From Membranipora membranacea (lineage: Eukaryota; Bryozoa; Gymnolaemata; Cheilostomatida; Membraniporidae), in NCBI GenBank assembly GCA_914767715.1, contig OU612066.1, positions 8,375,001 to 8,439,000 of the forward strand: a stretch of 64,000 bases of DNA. Direction: 5' to 3'. Shown piece by piece: positions 36,797 to 49,300 of the stretch (the first letter of the stretch is position 1; every line of letters starts with the position of its first letter). The notes beneath the pieces were generated by a model that saw only the letters and a list, made by a program, of their open reading frames with translations, did not search any database and was not told the DNA's origin. The position numbers were made by a program, and so were the translations under genes.

Positions 36797-39700
36797 ATGT
36801 GGTTTCAATGGCGAAAGATGTGCTTTAAAATCGGTGTGATAGGATTCTTCTTTCGGTTACGTATGAATCAATTATGGCTGGTCTGCCTCGACACACTCTT
36901 CCGTATTCTTGGGTATGGAAGTTAGTCTACTTGTGCAATAGCAGGATGTTTCGGAATTGTCAGCTCTACTCATTAATGCAGTGTAATAGCTAATAAATAT
37001 TCATATAAGTGAATGTAAATTGTTGCCAAATCGAGTGCTTATAGAGGGGCTTTCCCTTACAAATTCATTGAATTTTATATCATCTAAATATTGTATACCC
37101 AACCACCCTCTGAATGCAGTCTTATCATCCAGGTGTCTGTGATAGAATATTATGACTTTATCACATGTGCTCCAATCTCTTCTCATATTTTGTCTCACAG
37201 CTTTTTTGCTGTCATACTGGACGTCAGAGACTTCAAACAGGAATATGAGAAGCACTCACCTGAAGACTTGCAGTGGCAGATCCCTTACCTACAGAGATTG
37301 GCTGATCACTATGTAAAGAAGGCAAGGCGGCAACCAAAGAGCCAGGAATCATTATGGAGACTTATGTTACATTACACTGGGATCTGCCGTATTCAACCTC
37401 AATGGAGAACATACCTACAGGTTTGTGATATGCATGTTTACAATTAGACTTGGCCCTCCAATTCCCAAACCAAAAATCATTAATTAGGGTCGCAGCAAGA
37501 CAAAATTTGTTATATTACTCCTCTGTTGGAGCAATTTTTATCAGGTTTAAAGTCAACACAATTTCAACACGAAAAGCATTGTATCAAAAAATAGATATGT
37601 TACAACTAATAAGTGCTCCACCATTTTGGATGAAATGTTCCAGATCATCTCTCATTTGACAAGTACTTGCAAATATTAACATCTAATATTGATAAAATGT
37701 GACCTTTTTCAAAAAAAGGTTGCACACTCATGCCTTTAACCTTCAGGTACTTCAGTGCTATCCTTCCTGCGCAGTCTTGATAATGAAGTTCAATAGCCCT
37801 ACGCTAGATGCTAATCCACCCTTTTGTACCTCAATACTACAAGAGTAGGAATGCTAGTGCGGCATTGCTTCTGAACATCTTCCAAAACCTAGGGATAATA
37901 TCTTGCCTCTTAATTGAAATCTTCTTTTTGATTGACACGAGTTTTGAATAAAGATCACCCTGGGTATCAAATTCGGTCAACAACATTCTAGAAGGACATA
38001 TCTTGCTGAAATCGGAGGCCAAATTATTTATTGACTGTTATTCACTTGTTTAGATGTAGTACTTCTGGTACTACCAGGTGTACATGGGTATTTGGTAGAG
38101 TAGGGGATCAGATATTTACTCTCAAGACAAAAATAAGCAGGGCGATTTCCCTCGTTTACAAACCATTATGGGCTATGCAGAATCTCTCAGTTGTTATTCA
38201 AAGTTTAAAATGGATAGATAGCGTTCTAAGGTTGAATTTAAACCCATTCTCGGAGTTGCCCTCTGTCCATTTGGGTACTTTTTAGGACTAGCACCATTAT
38301 TTTTACTTCAGGGACATGGCTTACTAAATAGCATCAAGGCAAGAATAGAAGATTCAGACAACTCATCTGTCTCTGCTGGTAGCCTATCATGCGAATGGGA
38401 GAGTATTAATCATCAAATATATGAGTTAGAGTCTCTGTGGTATCAAGGCCGGCATCCACTACGGAATTCAGAAGAGCTAAAGCAGCTAACATTTGAGCAC
38501 AAAGAAGAACTCAAACGGATCCGTCAGAAATGGAAAACTGTATACAAATCAATCGGGGACGAGTTCGGTGCAGGATTTGACATGGATCAAATGTTTAGTG
38601 ACAGAGCTAATCAACAAAAGTTGACCTTTGCCGAGAAAACCTTATCCGCTAGTAAACAATTGACTGATGACATGAGATTTTTTGCTCAAAAGATCATTGT
38701 GTCTAGTGCCAACCTAGTACAAAGAGCATATGGAGAGCCGCCATGTTCATTTGGAGTTCTGCTGTTTGGTAGCCTTGGTCGTTGCATAGAAGGCACACCA
38801 TATTCAGATATCGAATTTGGCTTTATAGTTGAGCATGACGACGCTGACAGCTATTCTTACTTTGAAAAGCTAGCTGTAGACATCTATTTTCGACTAGGCA
38901 ACCTTGCAGAGTCTCCTTTAAAATTATTCTACATACCAGAGCTCTTCCGTAAACGCCATGTGTTTGATACGACTAGCGATTCTATGTGGTTCAAAGACAT
39001 GAGCAAAAGTGGATTTAGGTTCGATGGGATGACGCCCAAATCCGGTAATATACCAACAGGCAGTGGGTTGAATCAACACCACTTAACCCTAACTGCAGAT
39101 CAGATGATGACCAGATATCGCCAATGTTTTAAAGATTTTTCTTTGAATAGAAAAATAAATGGAGATTTGGCAGACTTGATGGCAAGTATGGACTTACTTC
39201 ACGACTTTGGCAATGGCAGACTTTTGTATGAAGATTTCACGACCATGCGGAACAGCTTCGAAAGCACAGTGGCAGATGATAGGCATATTATGCGAGCAAA
39301 TGAAAAGCGAATACAAACTCTTCAAAGGGATCTTGAAGATCATGAGTTCACTCCTATGTCAAACCTGAACACAGATTTTAGGAGGATCCAAGTGAAAGCC
39401 GACATTCTCCGCTTCATCACCTTACTTGCTCTTAACTTCCGGATAGGTCTGCTGCAATATCAGCACGTTGGATCAGCAGATGAGCTGTTTAGGAAACTCC
39501 ATGAAGACGGATGGATAAGTAGTAGGTTATCCCAATCACTGTTGTTCATTCTTTCCTCTGCCCTCTGGTGTAGAACCTCTGCCTACCTTCAATCTGGTAC
39601 ACAATCAGACTATATCTCTCTTTTACCCAAATACAAAGCAGGATATCAGCTCAATGACGACTTCCATTTACCAATGCAGCTTTTCATTCCATTGACTTAT

Positions 39701-41425
39701 ATGCAGGCTCAACTTAAGCGCTGTATTATAGCGCCGAGAGAGCGGTCTAGGTACGGTAGAGGCAGTGGTAGGAGTATTATAGGTGTTATCAAAACAATGT
39801 TACATGAAGCGGACAGTATAGATAATCATGACTTTGTGTTGTTGTCCAAGCTTTACCATGCTTGTGGAGATTCAGAGAATGGTCTTAAAGTGATAAGCAG
39901 AAAGGTGAAAGGATACACAGGCAGAGAATTCGAGAAACTTTCCCCAGACGAGACTTTCAATGTTATGCGCAGTCTTCTGATAAACATACAACGACGATCT
40001 GATGCAGCGGAAGATTCTCCAGTATGGGAGGTAGTTCAAACGGTGGCTCATCTGCTTTTTCGTCTTTCCAAATATGAAGAAGCCAGGAAATATTTCAATC
40101 TTAGCTCGAATGAACCTGGCCTGTCGTCACCCTTAAAGGCATGTTATACAGGACTTAGTGGATTTTGTCTATCTATGACAAGCAAGCCTATGGAGAGCTA
40201 TATTCACTTCTCGGAGACCAACTTGGAGCTTCAGCGAGACTTTGGAGTGAGAACTATTTCAGAAGTCATAAATTATATATTTAGTCCGACGTATGAAAGA
40301 TCGCAAGAAGACATTTTGATTGCAATTGTAGCAACAATGGATATCAAGCTTTGTCGTGAGATATTGGAGTATCACCAGGGAAGTGCTAGGGCTCATAAAA
40401 AATCATGGCAAACGCTGAAAGATATATTCCATATCCTAGTCAACTATTTCACTGTCATCAATATGGGTAGACATCGTGCTCTTGCTGACTTTATGGTCGG
40501 TATTGGAGTAAGGTCTGAACAATTTGGAGACTATCAATCTGCTTACAAGTGGTATAGTGAGGCAGAGGTAATTTTCAAAGAAGTTCAAGGGAAGAATGCT
40601 GCTTCACTGGAAACTGCTGTAGTGGCAGTATATAAAGCTAAGTTACTGATCAAGAGTGGAGCGTTTGAGAATGCAAAATTCAAGTGCCTCGAGATATTGG
40701 AACAATTTGCACTTGTAAGAATACCTTCCCCAATCCATGAGCTTGATTGTGGTGTGATCCTTATAGAGGCTTACCTAGGCTTGGGTAATCGGCTTTATGC
40801 ACACTCTGCTTTGGTGCATTACCTTACTCTTGCTGACAAAATATACAGCAGCAGCTCTGGTATTATTGATAGGTGCAAACTAGGTTTCCTAAATGCCAGG
40901 CTTCTGCTCATGTCAAGTCGTTTGTGGGGGGCTAAAGAAGTTGCTGAAGAGACTTATTTGATGTTGGAAGACTATATTTCTCAGAATTCGATTGCCTTCT
41001 TGAGCAGCCCTCGAATGCCACATGACACAACGGAAACAGTCAAAGGATGGTTGAAAGATATTTTACCAGACAAACCCTACATATCCAGCCATCCGATGCT
41101 CTGTGAAGGTCGACAAATATTAGCTGAGATCTACATAAAGCTGGATATGCTGGAAGAAGCTGAACTTGGACTGGATACAAATCTCAGCGATGAGGGATTC
41201 GATAGAGCCTTTGGTAAGGATTCAGGACACCCTATGATCTCAAAGACTCTTATGACATGTGCAAAGCTGAAGCAAAGGCAAGGAGACTTGAATGCAGCAA
41301 TGGATTATTGTGAGAGAGCCATATACATTTTGAGGGAAAAGTTCACACCAAAAGAACAGCAAGTTCACCAAGATCTCCAACAATGCCAAAGCTTCTACAA
41401 TGAGCTGTTCATGAAATACAAATGA
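36797..41425 (+). CDS. Nucleotidyltransferase-like protein with TPR-like repeats
   Basis: Three exons with exact phases are 36797-36912, 37201-37420 and 38312-41425, coding for about 1149 residues. The N terminus is hydrophobic (KIGVIGFFFRLRMNQLWLV; ILGFFAVILDV) and may be a membrane or signal-anchor helix. At about residues 262-285 lies a polymerase-beta-type nucleotidyltransferase signature, LLFGSLGRCIEGTPYSDIEF, with G-S-x-G-R and S-D-x-E, as in GlnD/DUF294 proteins. The rest is helical with paired repeats typical of TPRs (QSAYKWYSEAEVIFKEVQG; MLEEAELGLDTNLSD; GDLNAAMDYCERAIYILRE). Enzyme activity and substrate are unknown. The third exon is one unbroken 3.1-kb frame. AATAAA occurs at 41704. 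An hAT remnant lies in intron 2, and a decayed 3' copy follows at 43 kb. Domain assignment is by motif only. Confidence 0.88.
37600..37733. mobile_element. hAT-like element fragment in NTase-TPR intron
   Basis: Bases near 37624-37678 match the inner part of the hAT-like element near 11631-11690 (GATGAAATGTTCCAGAT, TTGACAAGTA, GCAAATATT). The end TTTCAAAAAAAGGTTGCACA near 37704-37730 matches that element's right end. The left limit is unclear and may reach about 37445; no duplication was confirmed. Confidence 0.6.
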
Positions 41426-42424
41426 TTGGATACTCATAGCTATTATTCGCTCCAATTTAATTTATTGCGTTGTAGATAATGCAGATGCAGGTAATACAAA
41501 ACTGCCACTCTGATGCTCGGTTAAGAAGGGGATACCATATATGCTGATAAATCCTACAAAAACGATGTTTGACGATAATGAATGTTATTGGTGTGATATT
41601 TTTGCTGAGCTTCACAACATATTGATATCACATTAATTACAATACATTTTTTTTCTTAAGCTTAGCTTTTTTCTGCCATCATGAATTTATTAAGTCATAT
41701 TTAATAAACTTCCTCTCCTCTTTCTTGAACTTTCAGTCATTGAGTAGATTCCGGTGAACAGCTGACTCATCACACCTTTGTAAAGATCTCCAGGCATTTT
41801 CTAAAGAGCATAGATAACAAGAGATCAATGCGTCGCTTTTTGAATTGATTGAGGGGGAGCATTAGCTACTGTGCAGTGTACTGTGTTTTCTGGGATTGAC
41901 AAGTTAGTTTGTTAAATCGTGATTAAACGAAGAAAAATAAAAATTGCCTGTATTTGCAGGCATAATGTTGAATGCAATAATGATATTTCTAGACATATAA
42001 AAGTTGGGTCCCTTACACTGCTGGGCAACTTTGAAGTCACTTAAAGATTTGCGAAATTTAGGGCATGTACACACATCGAGTGAACGATTATATAGTGACC
42101 ATTGAATGACCAAATATAACGCGTAATGATTGTCTGCAACCTGACTCGTCGGCTGAATTTATCTGCACCCTGAACTTAAGAAGTATATCCACGATTTATG
42201 ACTTGCAATAACACAATTTCTATAATGAGTTTAAACACTATCCGCGGTTGGAGTTTCTACCGGCAGGCTTACGTTGTCGATGTTACTTAGCTCCTATTGG
42301 AGAACCCTGCGTTGGCATCAAGACAAGACTTAGCTTGTATAATGCGGATGTGTGTGATGACCAACATTGCCATCTTGTTTAAGTCTGATACGGATATTTA
42401 GAAAGAGGAGGGTACAAAGTTACT
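41426..42424. other. NTase-TPR 3' flank, no gene
   Basis: AATAAA at 41704-41709 is the first plausible polyadenylation signal for the NTase-TPR gene. No other gene or clear repeat was recognised here. Confidence 0.45.
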
Positions 42425-43010
42425 TCAGAGACCCGTTGTATGTTGTTCTAGTGCAAGTAGTTATTACTAACACCCTCCCTGCTAACAGGGAGTTTGGGAC
42501 CACAAGTTGGGATCCCAAACTCCCTACTGCTAACATCAACAGGAGGCTGAGCCTTATTTAGAGTTATCTGCACTTTTGGTATGAAAAGACAACTACATAC
42601 ATTATAGATATAGAACATATTATAATAGCATAATAATGTTTTATGGCCTTTTATGTTATTGTCACTCGGAGAAAGCGTGGGTCAATTGTTTGCATATTGT
42701 TATAAAAAATGGTATGAGCAATATATAAATGATACAACGAAACTTGTATGTGAGAGATCTTGGCATGCATTGCCCTGCTGAGAGAGGATTAAGGTAGACA
42801 GTGTTTATTTTGAAATTTCTAAAATTCTTACTTAACAGCCTCCCATCAAGATTTCAGGTTTCACTAGGCCTACATCTATTTTTCTTGGTTCTTTTTAATC
42901 TTCATAAGTTCTGGATCATTTTCTGTATGTTCTTTAAACAAGACCGAGAAAAAAGCAAGTGTCTGTTGCAAAGAAATTAATTCTCTCAACTCTTGACTGG
43001 AAACACAACA
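42425..43010. repeat. Duplicated non-coding block, copy 1
   Basis: This block is similar, in the same order and orientation, to about 45365-45815. Shared landmarks are GTGCAAGTAG or its variant, TTATCTGCACTTTT, GTATGAAAAGACAACTACAT, GTTATTG with CACT and GGAGAAA, and an AGTTCTGGAT segment near the end. It directly precedes the NTase pseudogene and contains one palindromic micro-insertion absent from copy 2. Confidence 0.65.
42479..42533. mobile_element. 41-bp palindromic micro-insertion with 7-bp duplication
   Basis: The element (42486-42526) starts CAGGGAGTTTGGGA and ends TCCCAAACTCCCTA around a 13-base centre. CTGCTAA flanks it on both sides (42479-42485 and 42527-42533). The start matches the element at 16115. 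The homologous block near 45400 has no palindrome at this place. Confidence 0.75.
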
Positions 43011-43022
43011 CAACACAAGGTT

Positions 43023-43795
43023 GCCGATCTATGAGCTTGATTGTGGGTTGGTCCAAGTCTTGTCACGCGGCTACGGGTTTTGGGTTTTTTGGTTTGACTA
43101 AAACCGGTTGCCGCGTGACAAGACTAGGTTGGTCCTCATAGATTCCTATGTTTGTAACGGGGAGCACATGCTGGCACTCACTGGACTGGTACATTATCAG
43201 AATTTAGCTGGATATATCTACAGCGATAGCTGAGGGATTTCTGATATATGCAAACTTGGTTTTTTGCATGCCAGGATTCTGCTTTTATCAAAGCATCTAT
43301 GGCAGGCTAAACACGTTGCTGAGGAGACCTTTTCAACGTTACAAGGTTACAATGCCCAGAATTCTATCTATTTTGCGCAGTCCTCGAATGCCACTTGATA
43401 CACCCTAGACTGTCATAGGATGGATGAAAGACGCTCTACCAGAAAAGCCTTATATATCTAGTGATCCGCTGCTCTGTGAAGCTCGACAAATACTAGCTGA
43501 GATCTACATAAAGCTGGACATGCTTGATGAACCTGAAGAAGGATTATGGATCAACCTGAGCAGTGAGGGATTTGATAAAGCTATTGGTAAGGATTCAGGG
43601 CACCCAATGGTCTCAAAGACTCTCATGACATATGCAAAGCTGAAGCAAATGCGAGGAGAAATTCACATGGCAACAGACTTTTGTGAAAAAGCCATTGGCA
43701 TTTTGAGAGAAAAGTTCATGTTGGAAGAACAACAAGCTCACAAAGCGTACCATCATTACCAACATTTCTACAATGGCGTTACATCTCATTGCAGC
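43023..43795 (+). pseudogene. Decayed 3' copy of the NTase-TPR gene
   Basis: It aligns with about 40730-41420 of the intact gene. ATGAGCTTGATTGTGG opens both, and the later stretch 43424-43790 stays open and similar (EKPYISSDPLLCEARQILAE; GKDSGHPMVSKTLMTYAKLK; AIGILREKFM). The earlier part has stops and frame changes and is split by a 72-bp hairpin insertion. Only the last few TPR-like helices would be encoded; the nucleotidyltransferase part is absent. This is a partial tandem duplicate rather than a retrocopy, since a non-coding flanking block is duplicated too, although the 3.1-kb exon it comes from has no introns to test this. Confidence 0.8.
43055..43126. mobile_element. 72-bp foldback insertion in the pseudogene
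   Basis: Arms AGTCTTGTCACGCGGC and GCCGCGTGACAAGACT pair perfectly and continue with mismatches towards the centre. GGTTGGTCC is repeated exactly on both sides (43046-43054 and 43127-43135), a 9-bp target duplication. The intact parent gene reads straight through the matching place, which confirms an insertion. A 9-bp duplication would suit Mutator-type mobilisation, but assignment is tentative. Confidence 0.8.
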
Positions 43796-43861
43796 AATAG
43801 CAGGAAGATTGACAGAAATAGGCTGTTGTTACCCTGCGAGTGGAGACGTTATATAACCTAA

Positions 43862-45364
43862 CAGTAATTTAGATACCAGAGACTATAGATTGTATCTATT
43901 GTCTTTGATGATATATCGAACATGCCTTTACAGAACATGCCTTCTTATTACCCAATGATAAACAGTAATGATAGTTATTTGCATGCTTGAACCAAGCTAC
44001 TTCACTCTTAACTTGTCATAATAAGCTCGGTCAGAAATAACAAAGTAGGCTAGAACAAATTCAAATATTTTTTACATTTGATATAATGTTTTATACGTTA
44101 AGGTTGTGATATATGTATTTATGCATTTATACATAATGTAAATGTGACGGTTATCGGAAATAGTAATTTCTCCATTCAGACTATAACATGACTAGCATAT
44201 GGGACAGTGTAGATGAGTTTCAACAGGTCAGCTTTATGGGAACAGTCTTGGTCACAATAGTTGAAGGGGTACGTACACTTCTTAATTAATGTTGTATTGT
44301 CTTAAGTGCAAGGGAGGGCCGGTAGTGGTATGAGAACCTACTCTCCAGATAGTAGGTGATTAACACCCGTTGTTCTCAGAGACCCACAAACAGTCTTTAA
44401 TTTCTACTGATAGAACACATCCTTGAAGGCAGTAGGGCAAGTGCGTTCCAAACTGTATCGTTCTCATTGTAGTTGTGATTACGGGAGTTGTTGAGTTGAG
44501 ATAAATGTGGATGGTGTTCTAGGGTATTTTTGGTCGGTTACATCCTCTCTAAGTGTGGTGGTCTGAAAATAGGAAGTAGCAAGATAACTCCTTCGAGATG
44601 AGAACAGGATCTGTGATAGCTATAGATGGATGATTAGTGCGGTTTCAAAGCTTTCCTTTTAATTTAATTGCCCAAAAGTTGGAATTGATTCTGCTTTGCA
44701 GAAGTAATCAACTCTATTCACTACTAGCTACTTGTGGTACAAATGTACTTGAGAAAGAAAACTAGAGAAGATCTAAGTGAGGTTTAATCATTGATTCTTT
44801 AGGGAATAGGAATAATACTAATGGAATGACATGCAAGAGATAGCATAGTCGAGTGACAGGCTATAAGAATCAGGTCTGTCAATTCACTTTGTCTTGATCA
44901 CCGTTATAGCAGTATAAAATTCCTAAATGTAAATGTCTAAAAAATGGCACACAAACAAACAGCTCTGCTATAAGTATCCTGGTACAAATGAAACTTGATC
45001 TTATATCGAATTTGTTGGTGGTAAACTTGAGAGTTTTCTGCATGTTATGCATAAGTCTACTCTCCCAGCCAGGGGGCTGTGGGCGGGGATAAGTGTTTGG
45101 AAGACTCAACCTAGATCTACTCACATTCTTGTCTGTGAGTATTGGGATTAGAGACATTCGAGTAAAATCGCTATGAGATATCTTATTGATTAGAGCTGTA
45201 GGAGATTCCAAGTAGATAAGTATACATATTAACGTCCTAAATGGTAAACATCGCCCATCTCTTTGGCCATAACCATACGAAGGATAGCAGTTGCTTTGCT
45301 CAATAGCATACAGTGCCATTGATGCTTTGCTGCAAAGTTACTCTAGCAACCCTGTCAGCATGTG
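43862..45364. other. Spacer, no supported gene
   Basis: No recognised gene. A 146-residue minus-strand frame at 45319-44879 has no family resemblance and lies in AT-rich sequence, so it was not called. Confidence 0.4.
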
Positions 45365-45815
45365 GTCCTAATGCAAGTAGTTCTTTTCTTACTAACATCC
45401 AACCTGATGCTGAGCTTAATCTAGAGTTATCTGCACTTTTTGTATGAAAAGACAACTACATACAGGTTACATCTAGGTTATGTTATTACATAATAACGTC
45501 AAATGTTATTGCCACTAGGAGAAAACATGGGTTTAAATTTTCTATCAAATAAGACATGGACGATGTAATAATACAATGAAATTTGTATGTGGAAAACCCT
45601 GGCATGCTATGCCCTGTATTTATTTGGAAATATCCATAATTCTTGCAACAACTTTCCAACCCATTAAGATTTCAGACTTCACTACTCTTCTTATTCTTTC
45701 TTTTTAATCTTCGTAAGTTCTGGATAAATTGCTGGCTGGACAGGGCAAGGATTAAAGTAAGTATCTGCAGCAGAGACATTATTTCTCTCAACCATTGACT
45801 TGAAACACGACTGCC
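45365..45815. repeat. Duplicated non-coding block, copy 2
   Basis: Second copy of the block at 42425-43010, in the same orientation and without the palindromic insertion. It marks the far side of the tandem duplication that produced the NTase pseudogene. The 490 bases that follow, up to the UNC13-like start, hold nothing recognised. Confidence 0.65.
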
Positions 45816-46305
45816 AATCAAATCAACCAAGGTGTCACTAAGTAATGAGAATTGCCTCTCCATGAGACTATTGATTTCAGATTAATTTACCAACGCTGAT
45901 TATGCAGGCGCCTCCCATAGGAATGCTGTATACCTTTGTGCCAAGCTGTTATGTGCATGGCACATGAATTGTACATATATTGATCCTAAGATACAGCACA
46001 CGATTTGAGTGATACCTGCATTCACAGACAGCAGTAGCTTGATTTCAATGAGCCGCAAACTTAAATACAAACACTACCTACTACATTTGGTGATTGCAAT
46101 CACGTAATTCTCTTTTGTTCAAAGGTGTAGCAGGTATTGAGCTCTACCCACTTCACTGCATATCAACAAAATAAGAAAAGCTTCTTTTTCAAATCGCATG
46201 ACTAACTAAGGCATTGTCCTACACGATAAGTTCACAGGCAGGTCGAATATCTATGGATTAATAATCAGGAAACAGAGCACTTCTATCAGCCTAAGCAATA
46301 AGAAG

Positions 46306-49300
46306 ATGAGTGTTCGCCATAAAACTCGGCATGATGGAGAGAGGAAAAGGCTACGCTTTATACATACACCGACTGCTACTGAAGAATCGCTGACATCAGA
46401 TACACTGAGCAACTATTCTAATGACAGGTAATGTGATGTTTAGCCCTCTAACTGTGTTTGCTGGCATATCACCTGACCTCATGTTCTCGAAAGAAAAAGG
46501 TTGTTAGGAGTGGGTGAGCTCTCATATACTGATTTCAAAGTTTGTGAAAGTGCGGCTCATACGTTTTGGTTCTTCTTAACAAACATTTCTTACCCAGTCA
46601 TCTTTAGAAGTTTACGATATTCATCCTGACACTCAACATTGAACCCAGAAAAAAGTGGACAAATAGGTCCAGATGTTTGGGAACTAGCCACATAAAAAGT
46701 TAACCTTTCATGATAGCAGGACATGGCACACATTTGTTCACATGTTTTCAAAACCTAAGATCTAAGGTTCTTGGTGTGAGGTCAGTCACACATGCAGGTA
46801 CAAATGTGAGCCCATGTGTTTGCCAAAGTTGTTATTAGCCTCATTAGTGCATGATAGGAGTTTAGTTATGCGCTGCTATCCATGTACGCTGTCAATATTT
46901 AAAGCTTGACAACCAATTAAAGATAACCCTAATCTGCAATTCTGAAGACACACCGTCATAGTGTCAGCAAAACACAAGAAAAAATCTCAACATGCATCGC
47001 ACTGAATGGCTCATGTTATCTCGTAGTACTTAGATTCCAAGAATGTCATCAAATCATTAATTTGAAGTACCATTTCACTGTCGATAGAAATCGATACTGT
47101 GTGCAAAACATTTACGGCTCAAGGGTTGGCTATAATGGGACAGACATTGAGTTTGCTCTAATCAATATTATTTAGGTGTCACAATCCAAGTTTTCTTTAG
47201 CTGGTGAATACCATTTCCTCCATGGCGGATAATTAATAGAGATATGGCCAGATGTCCCACATCCTCTTCCATAATTTTCCATTTGTTAGAGATTGAGAAA
47301 ACAGGTGTCCTTTTTTTTCTGCAGCTTTGTAAGGGCAATGAACTATCTGTAGGTAGATCATGGTAAGGGATGCACATTTTATGTTCGTATTTTACATCAC
47401 CAGTGTCAAAGGTGTCCAGATGTTACTGGACGATCTGTCACAAATTTTAGCCATCAATAATCGTCTCATAGCATATTATCACAGAGTAAGGATATTATGT
47501 GCAGACCTAAATTTGGTCCTAGATATGCGCCAAAATATGAAAAAACAAGGTGAGATCACTCAGGAGCATGTGTAGATGGATGGTCAGATTTCATTGATGG
47601 ACTACCTTTGATTCATACTGTTGAATTTATTGACCTGCAGAATTTTACAAATCAACCTGGATCATAAAACTGCTCTACCAAACAATTAACATGGTTCTTT
47701 GATATGTAATAATTTATACCATACAAACAAATCTGAAAACTTATCACAACTATTGTTTTCTAATTTCAGTATCAAAGATCAGGATGGCAGATTTTTTGAG
47801 TACTTCTCCTCGGTTCACGTCAGCCATGTTGGGTCAGCACCTGGTGAAACTGATGAAGCTGATGGAAACTTCAACTATCGCATACATGGAGTAAGTATGT
47901 GGAAATGTGCTCTCCCCCCCCCCCCCCCGCTTTAATAAAGTGACAACAGAGGAACAAGAACGTTTATTTGAATAGAATGGCCATGTGATTTTCTTACTAC
48001 GTGATGTCAGTCTAACATTCCACTACAAACATATATGGATATTTGACCTATAATACCACCGCTATAAGGAAAAGAGGCTGTTTCCATGACTCTAGCAGAG
48101 GAAAATAAAACTGAAATGGTAGTGCTGGCCTTTCACAAGTTACAATGGCAGCTACTGCTACAAACTTTGGTGATTAAGTATTTGTATGTTTTGGTAGAAG
48201 AACAGGAGACCGACTCTGTCTCAGGAGCTTCTGGAGACGTTAGAAACCATGGAGAAGAAAGAGAAAAAGCAGCTCTCCAACAAAGAGGTAAATAACAGCT
48301 GCAGCACCAATACCTCCCCCCCCCCCCCCCATATAACCTCTCTCTGAGAGATGAGCCTTAGGCCTTAGCCGGGGCTATCAGACGGGGGGATGGGGGGGGG
48401 TAAGAGTCTGCAGGGCTAAGACTTGCTAAACCTCTATCTTCAGTCAGCAAGACTATATGTTTATGGTGATTTGATTTGACAGGTCAGGGAGCTGCACATG
48501 ACAAAGGTAATTTCCGATCCTACATGGTCATGGGTAGCATGGAGTTAAGGTTGCAGGGTTTTGTTGCATTGATAGAGTCACTTGTCTGGGATATGGTGTG
48601 TGAATTGATGCCAAATTTGACACTAATATGGTGTAATGGGGGAAACACATAGTTATCATGAGGCACTATTAAAGCATTAGACATTGGGATACAGACATAT
48701 GGTGCATGCATTAACAGCGATAAAATCTGGTAGCAGATGTGCATCATTGCCTACCACACTCAATAATCCAAAACATTACTTAACTAGAACAACTTCGTCG
48801 ATGGTAACACATGGATTGTCAATGAGTTGGCCGTCTTTCCTAATTTTTCTCTCTATTTTACCCTTTGCTAGTAGTTAGTTATGGGGAAGCATGCCTTCAT
48901 TATGTGTGAGATATTCTCCGAGATGGATTATTAATGTGATTTATACAACTCAGGTTACCATCGCCACCAGCATGATTATTACAAATTTTTGTGATGTATA
49001 TGCCAAACATTGAGTCTAAGACATGTGTCATGACCAATGAACGTAGGCCTTACAAGACTAATATAAAAGTAAGGGTTATTTCTTAGAAAATGGACTAATC
49101 AAAGAAAGTGGTGAGATGATCATGATAATTTTATACAAGTTGATGCAATGCCATTCTGGAAAATCATTGATTAGAAACAGAAGTGTTACTTTCTAACTTG
49201 AAGCAGAAATTCTAAATCCCTAGAGGAGTAGGGTATACGCAGGAGGAAAAGCTGCCAATTTGACGTAGACTTTAGTAATAGTGAAATTTATGATTAGCTT

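Noticed and set aside
38582-41425. NTase-TPR gene as recent bacterial transfer or contamination
   Set aside because: Two upstream exons join in phase through GT-AG introns, a TATA promoter precedes it, and base composition matches its neighbours.
44879-45319. 146-residue minus-strand frame
   Set aside because: No recognisable domain, no splice context and unremarkable composition; likely chance in a spacer.
46121-46305. A promoter for the UNC13-like gene
   Set aside because: No TATA, CCAAT or other convincing core element was found upstream of the start codon.
47360-47575. 71-residue frame between the first two UNC13-like exons
   Set aside because: Exons 1 and 2 join in phase without it and no acceptor/donor pair frames it.
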